Source of the DNA: Bacteroidota bacterium
Lineage (GTDB): Bacteria > Bacteroidota > Bacteroidia > Bacteroidales > FEN-979
Length of the DNA: 59,527 nt
Assembly (NCBI GenBank): GCA_026391715.1
Contig: JAPLDO010000206.1
Location: forward strand, 1-59,527
Direction: 5' to 3'
This document shows, in pieces, positions 46,366-54,161 of the stretch. Position 1 is the first letter of the stretch; each line of letters opens with the position of its first letter. The position numbers and the translations under genes are program-made. The notes beneath the pieces were generated by a model. It saw nothing but the letters and a program-made list of their open reading frames with translations, was not told where the DNA came from and did not search any database.

Positions 46366-47004
46366 CTATAAGACATCATTGGCGATTGGTCTTTCACGTG
46401 TTTCAAAACGAATCTGGTTTTCATCTATTCTATAGCCACTTTGCGCATTAACTTCCTTAGGCAATAAACGTAGTCGAATAAGATAGCCTGGGTATTTACC
46501 ATGAAGTAAAGCGACTATTTGTTCTGCCCAGAGTTTCGCATCAATAGGAGTATCATCCAAATAAAACACATCAATTTTGAAACCGTTTACAGGCATCTCC
46601 GTTTGTTCAACAGTAAATTGATCTATTTTTTGCTGAATTGCAATTAGTTTTTTAGAATTTGTAGATGAAAACAATACTGTTTTTAATTTTTCTCTGAAAA
46701 TGGAATCTTCTTTAAGCATTTCATTTATAACTATTAAGGTTGCTTTTTGAAGCGAAGAATCTTGTTCTTTAATAGCGTTTTTGACTTCATTGTAAATTGT
46801 TAGTTTAAGATTATTTTCAAATTCCTTTTTACGAAGTTCATTATCTATCTGTGTTTATAAATTAATTAACTTTTTTGTGTTCTGCTCAAGTTGGTCACTA
46901 TTTAACTTGAAAATAAAACCATAAACAATGGCTATAATCGCAAACAATGGTGTTACCCATTTTGAATTTAGTTTTTCAAGAAATGATTTATTTTCTGTTA
47001 CCAT
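46366..47004 (-). pseudogene. Unknown single-pass membrane protein interrupted by TAA
   Basis: The frame from ATG 47004 reads MVTENKSFLEKLNSKW, a membrane helix TPLFAIIAIVYGFIFKL and a coiled region, then hits TAA at codon 50 (46857-46855). It continues open in the same frame to 46366 with a helical segment and a C-terminal domain (FKIDVFYLDDTPIDAKLWAE, QIVALLHGKYPGYLIRLRLL). The natural gene therefore seems to be about 212 codons, with one nonsense change. Translation might restart at ATG 46719 to give a soluble C-terminal fragment. I do not recognise the family. Confidence 0.6.
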
Positions 47005-47058
47005 GTTATTTCCTTTTGATTTGCCTTTTCCATTAAACTCAATATTGAACTAAAAAAA

Positions 47059-47931
47059 TCAAATCGCCTTTCTAATCCTTACCAGCTTTTCCAGTAAAGG
47101 TTCAAGCAGATCAAGCCTTAACATATTGGCGCCATCGGATTTTGCCATGGAAGGATCCGGATGGGTTTCGATGAAAATCCCATCGGCGCCAACTGCGATT
47201 GCAGCCTTGGCTATGGTTTCAATAAGATCAGGGCGCCCGCCGGTAACTCCCGATAGCTGATTGGGCTGCTGAAGCGAATGGGTGACGTCCACAATCACTG
47301 GCACATTAAAAGCCTGCATTTCCGGGATATTCCTGAAGTCGACAATCAAATCCTGGTAGCCGAATGTCGTTCCGCGCTCGGTAAGCATGACTTTTGAATT
47401 GCCGGTTTGCAGCGCTTTCTCAACAGCATATTTCATTGACCCGGCTGAGGCAAACTGACCTTTTTTAATATTTACGGTTTTTCCGGTTTTTCCGGCTGCG
47501 ACCAAAAGTTCAGTCTGTCTGCACAAGAATGCAGGAATTTGTAAAATATCAACATATGCTGCGGCAATTTCCGCCTGCGCTTCATTATGAATATCGGTCA
47601 ACACAGGAATTCCCAGATCTTTCCCAACCTGTGCGATCAATTGCAGCGCCTTTTGATTGCCAATTCCGGTAAACGAATCGGTCCGCGACCGGTTTGCCTT
47701 CTGATATGACGCTTTGAATATAAATTGTATTTCAAGACGGTCAGTAATTGATTTAATCTTGCGGGCAATTTCCATCGGCATGAAGTCATTCTCAACCACA
47801 CAGGGACCGGCGATAAGAAAAAACATCCCTGTTTCCCGTCCCAAAAAATTGTTAATCAAAGGATTTATCATCTCTTTTACAATTTTGATTTTCGCTGTTT
47901 CGCTTTTTAATATTTGTATTTTTCCTTCCAC
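47059..47931 (-). CDS. kdsA: 3-deoxy-8-phosphooctulonate (KDO8P) synthase
   Basis: Condenses phosphoenolpyruvate with arabinose 5-phosphate to KDO 8-phosphate for lipopolysaccharide. FFLIAGPCVVE near residue 37 has the Cys typical of metal-dependent class II enzymes; KASYQKANRSRTDSF, GIPVLTDIHN, DILQIPAFLCRQTELL and VDVTHSLQQPN are the TIM-barrel active-site segments. Length from the ORF start is 290; an internal ATG at 47871 gives the more usual about 270 residues. The long form overlaps the end of rarA by 25 bases, consistent with one transcript. Confidence 0.92.
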   Translation of the reverse strand: MEGKIQILKSETAKIKIVKEMINPLINNFLGRETGMFFLIAGPCVVENDFMPMEIARKIKSITDRLEIQFIFKASYQKANRSRTDSFTGIGNQKALQLIAQVGKDLGIPVLTDIHNEAQAEIAAAYVDILQIPAFLCRQTELLVAAGKTGKTVNIKKGQFASAGSMKYAVEKALQTGNSKVMLTERGTTFGYQDLIVDFRNIPEMQAFNVPVIVDVTHSLQQPNQLSGVTGGRPDLIETIAKAAIAVGADGIFIETHPDPSMAKSDGANMLRLDLLEPLLEKLVRIRKAI

Positions 47932-49175
47932 AGGGCTTTCATCCGCAACCGGATTTCATTCTCGCGGGAATTATTCTGTGGATCATAAAATTTTGATCCT
48001 TTGATTTTATCAGGCAAAAATTCGATATTCACAAAATTATTTTCAAAATCATGCGCATACTGGTAATCCTTGCCGTACCCGATTTTTTTCATCAGGCTGG
48101 TCGGCGCATTTCTTAAGTGTAATGGAACCGGCTGATCGCCTGCATCCCTGAATGATTTTTGCGCGCTTCTGATGGCTTTATAACAGGCATTGCTCTTTGG
48201 AGAACATGCCAGATAAATAGCGGTTTGTGACAGAATCAAGTCACATTCGGGATAGCCAATCACATCCACTGCCTGAAAACACGAAGTAGCAAGCAGCAGG
48301 GCATTGGGATTGGCATTTCCGATATCCTCCGACGCAAGTATAAGCATTCGCCGGGCGATGAATTTGGGATCTTCCCCAGCCTGTATCATTCTTGCCAGCC
48401 AGTAAACTGCCGCGTTGGGATCGCTTCCCCGCATTGATTTGATAAAAGCCGAAATAATGTCGTAATGCATCTCCCCGGTTTTATCGTAAAAAGCAAGATT
48501 TTGCTGGATAATACTGACAGTTTGTTCATTTGTTATCATAATTGAAGACCCCTGCCGCGATTCGGTGGTAACGATTAATTCCAGTGCATTCAACAGTTTG
48601 CGGGCGTCTCCGCCTGAGATACGAAGAAGAGCCTGTGGTTCCTCTATATTAACAGCTACATCCAGTCGTTCTTCAAGGTAAGTCCGACCCTGTTCAAGGA
48701 GTTTCAGTAAGTGATGTTCTTCCAGAGGTTTCAGAATGTATATCTGGCAGCGCGATAAAAGCGGTGCGATAACTTCAAAGGAGGGATTTTCAGTAGTTGC
48801 CCCGATAAATGTTACTATTCCTTTTTCGACTGCCCCCAGCAAAGCATCCTGCTGCGATTTACTGAAACGGTGAATTTCATCAATAAACAAAAATGGGCTA
48901 TCATTTGTCTCCTTGGCCATCGCTATCACTTCACGGACTTCCTTAACTCCCGAACTGACTGCGCTGAGAGTGTAAAATTTCCGGTTAAGTTGCTTCGAAA
49001 TGATATAAGCGAGTGTCGTTTTTCCTATTCCCGGCGAGCCCCACAAAATCATTGAAGGAACATTACCCGATTCAATGGCTCTCCTAAGGATGGCGCCTTT
49101 TCCGATCAGATGTTCCTGCCCAAGGTAATCGTTGAGAGTTTCAGGACGTAATTGTTCAGCCAGCGGTATTATCAT
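47907..49175 (-). CDS. rarA: Replication-associated recombination protein A (AAA+ ATPase)
   Basis: A 422-residue AAA+ ATPase (RarA/MgsA) acting at stalled replication forks. PLAEQLRPETLNDYLGQEHL opens the protein; Walker A is WGSPGIGKTTLA (about 45-56), Walker B is FLFIDEIHRFSKSQQDALLG, and sensor 1 is GATTENPSFEV. The C-terminal tetramerisation region has MRGSDPNAAVYWLARM and HLRNAPTSLMKKIGYG. It is first in a two-gene unit with kdsA and has a TATATTTG motif only 5 bases before the start. Confidence 0.93.
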   Translation of the reverse strand: MIIPLAEQLRPETLNDYLGQEHLIGKGAILRRAIESGNVPSMILWGSPGIGKTTLAYIISKQLNRKFYTLSAVSSGVKEVREVIAMAKETNDSPFLFIDEIHRFSKSQQDALLGAVEKGIVTFIGATTENPSFEVIAPLLSRCQIYILKPLEEHHLLKLLEQGRTYLEERLDVAVNIEEPQALLRISGGDARKLLNALELIVTTESRQGSSIMITNEQTVSIIQQNLAFYDKTGEMHYDIISAFIKSMRGSDPNAAVYWLARMIQAGEDPKFIARRMLILASEDIGNANPNALLLATSCFQAVDVIGYPECDLILSQTAIYLACSPKSNACYKAIRSAQKSFRDAGDQPVPLHLRNAPTSLMKKIGYGKDYQYAHDFENNFVNIEFLPDKIKGSKFYDPQNNSRENEIRLRMKALWKEKYKY

Positions 49176-49179
49176 TCAA

Positions 49180-49187
49180 CAAATATA
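49180..49187 (-). promoter_or_regulatory. Putative -7 box for rarA-kdsA
   Basis: TATATTTG on the minus strand, so close to the ATG (49175) that the mRNA would be almost leaderless. No clear TTTG -33 box. Confidence 0.42.
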
Positions 49188-49298
49188 AGATATTAATGAG
49201 TTAACCCTGAATTGCTAATAAATGTTAAAATTATTCTCATTGAATGTCAGTGCATTACGAAATTTGTTAAAAAATGTTAAAAAATAGTGGTCAAAATA

Positions 49299-49331
49299 TT
49301 TGGTTGGTAGTATAATGTTGCTGTATCTTTG
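49299..49331 (+). promoter_or_regulatory. Promoter of the small lipoprotein gene
   Basis: TTTG at 49299-49302 and TATCTTTG at 49324-49331, spacer 21 bases: a full match to the Bacteroidota consensus. ATG follows at 49363. Confidence 0.72.
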
Positions 49332-49362
49332 CAGCATCAATTTAAAATAAAATCGATAGACA

Positions 49363-49668
49363 ATGAAAAAACTTGCAACAGTATTAGTTATCGGAGCAGT
49401 AGCTCTCGTCACATCATGCGGCCCAAGCGCAAAAGAATTAGAAGAAAAAAGAGTTACTGACTCTATTCGCGTTGCTGACTCATTAGCAATGGTACAGGCA
49501 GAACAGCAGAGAATTGCTGACTCAGTTAGCAAAGCTCAGATTGAAGCAGCTCACAAAGATTCAATTGCACAGGGTTGGTTAAAAGAAGATGGCACTCCAT
49601 CTGACAAATTAAAGAAAGAACTGAAGAAAGCTGCAATGCCAGTTAAGGCTCCAGGAAAGAAAAAATAA
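49363..49668 (+). CDS. Small coiled-coil lipoprotein
   Basis: A 101-residue lipoprotein: signal LATVLVIGAVALVTSC with the lipid-attachment Cys at about 19, then a charged helix with repeated DSI/DSL/DSV steps (VTDSIRVADSLAM, RIADSVSKAQIEAAHKDSIA) and a Lys-rich tail ending KKK. It looks like a Lpp-style envelope peptide. Near-perfect promoter, strong terminator and biased codons suggest high expression. No family name is certain. Confidence 0.8.
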   Translation: MKKLATVLVIGAVALVTSCGPSAKELEEKRVTDSIRVADSLAMVQAEQQRIADSVSKAQIEAAHKDSIAQGWLKEDGTPSDKLKKELKKAAMPVKAPGKKK

Positions 49669-49698
49669 ACGTAAAGCCGTTTAACAGTTCTTCAAATG

Positions 49699-49734
49699 AA
49701 AAGGGGGCGTCGTGATGACAGCCCCCTTTTTGTT
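49699..49734 (+). terminator. Rho-independent terminator of the lipoprotein gene
   Basis: Perfect 10-base stem AAAAGGGGGC (49699-49708) with GCCCCCTTTT (49721-49730), 12-base loop, T-rich end. Confidence 0.9.
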
Positions 49735-49736
49735 AT

Positions 49737-49752
49737 AAGTTGGTAAGTTGGT
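49737..49752. repeat. Two 8-bp units (AAGTTGGT) at the 3' end of pntB
   Basis: The same octamer word as in the Wzi gene array, here between the lipoprotein terminator and the pntB stop. Confidence 0.75.
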
Positions 49753-49757
49753 AAGTT

Positions 49758-51230
49758 TTAAAAGTTTTTGATTTCAGAGATGAGTTTCTGCAAGGTTGCC
49801 TTGGCGTCGCCAAATAACATTCGTGATTTAGGAAGGAAGAACAGATTATTTTCAATGGCTGCATATCCTTTAGCCATACTCCGTTTCATAATGATAGTAT
49901 TTTTCGCCTCCCATGCCTTAATTACCGGCATCCCATAAATTGGACTTCCGGGATCATCTTCTGCAGCAGGGTTAACAACATCGTTGGCGCCAACAACTAT
50001 CACAACATCAGTATTGTTCATTTCGTTGTTGGCATCTTCCATTTCCTGCAATTTATCATAAGAAACATCAGCCTCGGCAAGTAAAACGTTCATGTGGCCG
50101 GGCATACGTCCGGCAACCGGGTGAATTCCATATTTTAACTCAACTCCTTTTGAGGCAAGAAGGTTTTCCAGTTCATGGCAAAGATGCTGCGCCTGGGCAA
50201 CAGCCAACCCGTATCCGGGAACAACAAGTACTTTTTGTGAATAACTGAGGAGCGCTGCGGCGTCGCTTAATGAAATCTCCTTTACCGTTTTATCTCCAAT
50301 CTCAGCGCTACCTGCCGCTGAGCCTCCGAAATTTCCTATTATGACGTTCAACAGCGACCGGTTCATGGCTTTGCACATCAGGATTGTTAAAATTGTTCCT
50401 GAAGAACCCACCAGGATTCCGCCAGTGAGCATCGCCTGGTTACTGTAAAGAAATCCACCCATCGCCGCAGCAACTCCGGTGAATGAGTTTAGTAACGAAA
50501 TAACTACCGGCATATCTGCCCCGCCGATAGGCATCACAAAGGTGACTCCATAAATTAGAGCCAGACCGGCAAGAGTATAAATCATCCAGTTTTCGCCGGA
50601 CACAGGTGTTTTGAACATGATAAACAAGACAAACGCCAGTAAAATGAATAAAAACGAGAGGTTGATATAACGAAGTACAGGGCTTTTAAAGTCCCCAATC
50701 CGTTCGTCAAGTTTGCCAAAAGCGATCATACTTCCCGCAAAAGAAACGCCGCCAATTGTCAGTCCAAGTAAAATTGCCAGCGCCTCGCCGTTTAACATGG
50801 TCGTAACTTGTTGCCCGGCAAGATGGTTTTGCATTTTTGGAAATTCCATCAGCGAAATTAGCGCGGCACAGGCGCCTCCCATTCCATTAAAAAGCGACAC
50901 CATCTGCGGCATAGCTGTCATCTTAACTTTTTTTGCTGCAAACCAACCAATAATGGAGCCAATAATAAGGGCTGAAACGATCCAGCCTATATTGTGTATT
51001 CCCTCGAAAGTTCCATCATCCAGGCGGGTTTTATGAAAAAGAATGGTAAACAGAATAGCAAGTCCCATACCTGTGGCAGCCCATAGATTCCCGCTTCTGG
51101 CGGTTTCGGGATGTCCCAGCTTCTTAAGTCCCAGAATGAAAAGGACGGAGGCAAGTAAGTATGATATCTCAAGAATTGAAATATAGCCTGAATAATCGAA
51201 GTTTTTTGTCAGCGTAACAATCGTTTCCAT
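49758..51230 (-). CDS. pntB: NAD(P) transhydrogenase subunit beta
   Basis: A 490-residue subunit of the proton-translocating transhydrogenase, which drives hydride transfer from NADH to NADP+ with the proton gradient. The N-terminal part has about nine membrane helices (domain II); the C-terminal about 180 residues form the NADP(H)-binding domain III, with VVPGYGLAVAQAQH, GIHPVAGRMPGHMNVLLAEA and VVIVGANDVVNPAA. It is the last gene of a three-gene unit pntA1-pntA2-pntB, 9 bases after the previous gene. Confidence 0.94.
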   Translation of the reverse strand: METIVTLTKNFDYSGYISILEISYLLASVLFILGLKKLGHPETARSGNLWAATGMGLAILFTILFHKTRLDDGTFEGIHNIGWIVSALIIGSIIGWFAAKKVKMTAMPQMVSLFNGMGGACAALISLMEFPKMQNHLAGQQVTTMLNGEALAILLGLTIGGVSFAGSMIAFGKLDERIGDFKSPVLRYINLSFLFILLAFVLFIMFKTPVSGENWMIYTLAGLALIYGVTFVMPIGGADMPVVISLLNSFTGVAAAMGGFLYSNQAMLTGGILVGSSGTILTILMCKAMNRSLLNVIIGNFGGSAAGSAEIGDKTVKEISLSDAAALLSYSQKVLVVPGYGLAVAQAQHLCHELENLLASKGVELKYGIHPVAGRMPGHMNVLLAEADVSYDKLQEMEDANNEMNNTDVVIVVGANDVVNPAAEDDPGSPIYGMPVIKAWEAKNTIIMKRSMAKGYAAIENNLFFLPKSRMLFGDAKATLQKLISEIKNF

Positions 51231-51239
51231 GATAAAGAG

Positions 51240-51551
51240 TTATTGCTGTTTTTTCTTTTTTCTGAACATTTCGAGCATGCGATCTGTTACCACAAAACCG
51301 CCAACTACATTTAGTGTGCCAAGTATTACCGCGATGAATCCCAGCGCCATCGAAAGTACATTTGTGGCATGACCCATTACGATGATTGCGCCAATGATTA
51401 CAACCCCGTGAATGGCATTAGCCCCCGACATCAAAGGCGTATGCAAAACCGACGGTACATGTGAAATTACCTCAATTCCCAGGAAAATGGATAAGATAAT
51501 AATGAAAATAGCTTCCCTGTATTCAATAAAAAATTGCAGAATATCATTCAT
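51240..51551 (-). CDS. pntAB: NAD(P) transhydrogenase subunit alpha, membrane part
   Basis: A 103-residue protein with three to four membrane helices, equal to the C-terminal membrane domain of E. coli PntA, here as a separate subunit. PLMSGANAIHGVVIIGAIIV and ALGFIAVILGTLNVVGGFVV are typical; VTDRMLEMFRKKK is the conserved C-terminal end. The split alpha subunit is usual in many bacteria with three pnt genes. Spacing to both neighbours is about 10 bases. Confidence 0.92.
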   Translation of the reverse strand: MNDILQFFIEYREAIFIIILSIFLGIEVISHVPSVLHTPLMSGANAIHGVVIIGAIIVMGHATNVLSMALGFIAVILGTLNVVGGFVVTDRMLEMFRKKKKQQ

Positions 51552-51561
51552 AAGTCAGTAT

Positions 51562-52689
51562 CTAAGGGTTAATGGCTGCTTTTACTCTTTCGTGAACAAC
51601 TTCCTTGTTATGGGTCACACATGTGCCTTTCACAATATCATCTTCCCAGTTGAGTTTGAATTCTCCTTTCGGGCTAATCATCAATTTCAGGAAGTTGATC
51701 ACATTTTTACCGAACATCTTGCTCGCATCGGTAGGCATATCAACTGCAAGGTTGGAATTACCAATAATTCTGACTCCACTATGAAAAATGGTTTCATCAT
51801 TCCGGGTCAATTCGCAGTTCCCACCTGTAGATGCTGCAAGATCAATTATCACAGATCCCGGTTTCATGGACTCAACGGTCTCTTTTTTCAGTAACACCGG
51901 CGCCTTTTTTCCAGGGATTTGTGCAGTACATATTACTACATCCGATTTTACTGCATGGTTATGAACTGCCTCCGCCTGACGCTTTTTAAAATCCTCACCC
52001 TGCTCAACGGCATAGCCGCCGGCGGTTTTATCATCAACAGCGCCTTCCACTTCCACAAATTTACCGCCAAGACCAACTACCTCCTCCTTTACCGCTGCCC
52101 TGACGTCGAAAACCTCAACCACGGCTCCAAGTTTCCGCGAGGTGGCGATGGCTTGCAAACCGGCAACGCCGGCGCCGAGAATTAATACCTTTGCCGGAGT
52201 AATGGTTCCTGCCGCTGTCATAAACATCGGGAAAAATTTTGGCAACGAATTGGCGGCAGTCAGCACAGCTTTATAACCTGCAACAGTAGCCATTGAAGAC
52301 AAAATATCCATTGATTGCGCTCTTGAAGTGCGGGGAATAACGTCGAGGCTAAAGCTGGTAATGTCCTTCTGAACAAGTCGGTAAATCAGGTCTTTGTTGA
52401 AAAAGGGGTTTAGAACAGCCAGTAAAACCGTTTTTTCTTTCATCTGCGCAAGTTCAGCTTCGGTAGGGGGATTGACCTTGATCAGTATGTCGGATTGCCC
52501 GATGACCTCTTCTTTGGTTAAGATTTTAGCGCCTATAGCTTCATAATCGGCGTCAAAAGCAAAAGAGTCATTCCCGGCTCCTTTTTCAACATATACAGTT
52601 ACCATCATTTTAATCAGTGTTGCAACTGATTCGGGGAGCAGGGCAATACGTTTTTCATTCCCTGATTCTTTTAAAATTCCAAGGATCAT
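51562..52689 (-). CDS. pntA: NAD(P) transhydrogenase subunit alpha 1, NAD(H)-binding
   Basis: A 375-residue soluble domain I subunit related to alanine dehydrogenase. IPRTSRAQSMDILSSMATVA precedes the Rossmann motif VLILGAGVAGLQAIATSRKL (about 168-187), then VEVFDVR and VICTAQIPGKKAPVLLKKE. It peripherally binds the membrane subunits encoded downstream. It is first in the pnt unit; a 15-base palindrome lies at 52726-52740, 37 bases upstream. Confidence 0.93.
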   Translation of the reverse strand: MILGILKESGNEKRIALLPESVATLIKMMVTVYVEKGAGNDSFAFDADYEAIGAKILTKEEVIGQSDILIKVNPPTEAELAQMKEKTVLLAVLNPFFNKDLIYRLVQKDITSFSLDVIPRTSRAQSMDILSSMATVAGYKAVLTAANSLPKFFPMFMTAAGTITPAKVLILGAGVAGLQAIATSRKLGAVVEVFDVRAAVKEEVVGLGGKFVEVEGAVDDKTAGGYAVEQGEDFKKRQAEAVHNHAVKSDVVICTAQIPGKKAPVLLKKETVESMKPGSVIIDLAASTGGNCELTRNDETIFHSGVRIIGNSNLAVDMPTDASKMFGKNVINFLKLMISPKGEFKLNWEDDIVKGTCVTHNKEVVHERVKAAINP

Positions 52690-52725
52690 AATTATGGTAT
52701 TGTATAAATATTATCTGTAATGCTG

Positions 52726-52740
52726 GATAAATGATTTATC
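52726..52740. promoter_or_regulatory. Candidate operator upstream of the pnt genes
   Basis: Perfect palindrome GATAAAT-G-ATTTATC in the 72-base spacer between the CDGSH gene end and pntA. No known operator consensus is matched. Confidence 0.35.
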
Positions 52741-52761
52741 ACTGGCAATGCCATGAGAAAA

Positions 52762-53253
52762 CTAATCGGTTGAGCCAACTGTAATATGACTTCCGTCGCA
52801 GAATGGTTTTTTCCTGCTTTGTCCACAGCAGCAAATAGCGGCAATTTCTCCTTCGATTTGGATCTTCTTTTTCATGGCGTCCCGCACAATAAAATTACCG
52901 GTAACCAACGCGGGACCATTTTTGGTGATTTGAATCCTGGCAAATTTCGCTTTCTTTTTCGGGGTTTCGCGAGGTTTGGATGTGACAAATTTTGCACTTT
53001 TCAAATAGGTGATTGCACGCGAGGGACATGTATCAATTACCCTCATGATCTCTTTGCTGTTTGAGGCATGAACATTGATCCATGGTTTCTTTTTCGGATT
53101 AAATACTTCCGGTAATCCAAGAAGACAATTAGCAGAGTGAATGCATTTTTCAGGCTGCCAAAATATTGTTACTTCACCGTTTGAGTACTCAATAATGGTG
53201 TCCTTGGTTTTTTTAACCTCAATAAATTCTGATTTCGTAACTTTGTTTGACAT
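52762..53253 (-). CDS. YjdI-CDGSH fusion iron-sulfur protein
   Basis: I take ATG 53253 (163 residues); an upstream ATG at 53289 would add 12 residues. Residues about 20-80 match the YjdI/Fer4_19 mono-cluster domain (EKCIHSANCLLGLPEVF, then VIDTCPSRAITYLK). Residues about 125-160 are a CDGSH domain, with CCCGQSRKKPFCDGSH giving the three Cys and one His of a [2Fe-2S] site. A linker rich in Lys and Pro joins them. Redox or Fe-S transfer roles are plausible. Its neighbours are pnt genes and the Fe-S cluster at 53459-56857. Confidence 0.85.
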   Translation of the reverse strand: MSNKVTKSEFIEVKKTKDTIIEYSNGEVTIFWQPEKCIHSANCLLGLPEVFNPKKKPWINVHASNSKEIMRVIDTCPSRAITYLKSAKFVTSKPRETPKKKAKFARIQITKNGPALVTGNFIVRDAMKKKIQIEGEIAAICCCGQSRKKPFCDGSHITVGSTD

Positions 53254-53348
53254 GTGAGTGGATGTTAAAATTTTCGTAAAGATAATCATTATTTATTTTT
53301 GGCAAAAAAATGATGCGTTCAGTCTAAAAACTATTGATTTTGGGCTAA

Positions 53349-53423
53349 AGCCCGGTAAACGTTTAATATAGAATTGCCACGACCTTAAGATCGTGGCAAT
53401 TCAAGTTACTGATATACCGGGCT
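53349..53423. repeat. Nested palindromic element, copy 2
   Basis: A 32-base palindrome at 53371-53402 (half-site GAATTGCCACGACCTT, one mismatched pair) is enclosed by a 9-base inverted repeat (AGCCCGGTA at 53349-53357, complement at 53415-53423). A GGGCT-AA-AGCCC hairpin lies at its left edge (53342-53353). Same core as the element at 44941-44970, with different outer arms. Confidence 0.75.
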
Positions 53424-53458
53424 GTAATTGGCGCTATATTTTGGCTCCCAAAGTTCAC

Positions 53459-54148
53459 TTACCCAATGAACAACCCTTCAATTCTGACTTTATAACTGCC
53501 ATCGGGAAGTTTGGTAACAGCGTTAACCAATCCGCTGTGCCTCCATTGCAACATGCATCGGCGTGGCATAAACCAATACCGGCGACCAAGTTCAATTTTC
53601 TCTTTCGATTCTTTGATGATTCCTTCATAACCCTGGGCAATATAGTAACCTATATCAATAAAACCTTCCGATCTGGGTCGGAGCGGACCGGTAACACACC
53701 AGTTGATCACACCGTTTCGCGGATCGGCGTCGGTGACAACGCCGCAATGGGTGATTGGGCAGCCACACGACATGCCCATTGGTCGTCCGATCATTACATC
53801 GCCTTTTTTAACCCCAAGCTCCTTTGTGAGCAGAGGATTGTAGGGCAAAACAGTTTCCCTTGGTCCCGGCTCATTTTCAAAACAATCGAGGATAAAATCA
53901 AAATCGCGCTTCAGGTGATCTTTCCAACCCATTTTTTCACCCATCTGACTGGCGGTTTTACATTCAATGCAGTTTAACATGCTCTTTGTTTCCGAACCGT
54001 TGGTTTTCAGGTGGATGCACATTTTAATTGAAGTCTCTGAGTTGTCCACCGCAAAGCCGAACTCATCACAGGTTTTATAACCGCAAACGCCACAGTTCAG
54101 TTGCGGCAACCGCTCAAATGTTTTACTCTCTTTTACTGCTGTTTCCAT
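53459..54148 (-). CDS. Double-cluster (Fe-S)-binding protein of unknown function
   Basis: A 229-residue cytoplasmic protein. The N-terminal LNCGVCGYKTCDEFGFAV with a fourth Cys in IKMCIHLK is a C-X2-C-X4-C-X16-C motif of the PF04060-type [4Fe-4S] domain seen in corrinoid Fe-S proteins and RnfB. Further cysteines (LNCIECKT, SCGCPITHCGVV, NWC) suggest a second metal site in the C-terminal part, where GRPMGMSCGCP is striking. It is the last gene in a set with cysteine desulfurase, GTPase and ABC ATPase. I do not know its target. Confidence 0.78.
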   Translation of the reverse strand: METAVKESKTFERLPQLNCGVCGYKTCDEFGFAVDNSETSIKMCIHLKTNGSETKSMLNCIECKTASQMGEKMGWKDHLKRDFDFILDCFENEPGPRETVLPYNPLLTKELGVKKGDVMIGRPMGMSCGCPITHCGVVTDADPRNGVINWCVTGPLRPRSEGFIDIGYYIAQGYEGIIKESKEKIELGRRYWFMPRRCMLQWRHSGLVNAVTKLPDGSYKVRIEGLFIG

Positions 54149-54161
54149 AATTTTTGTTGAT

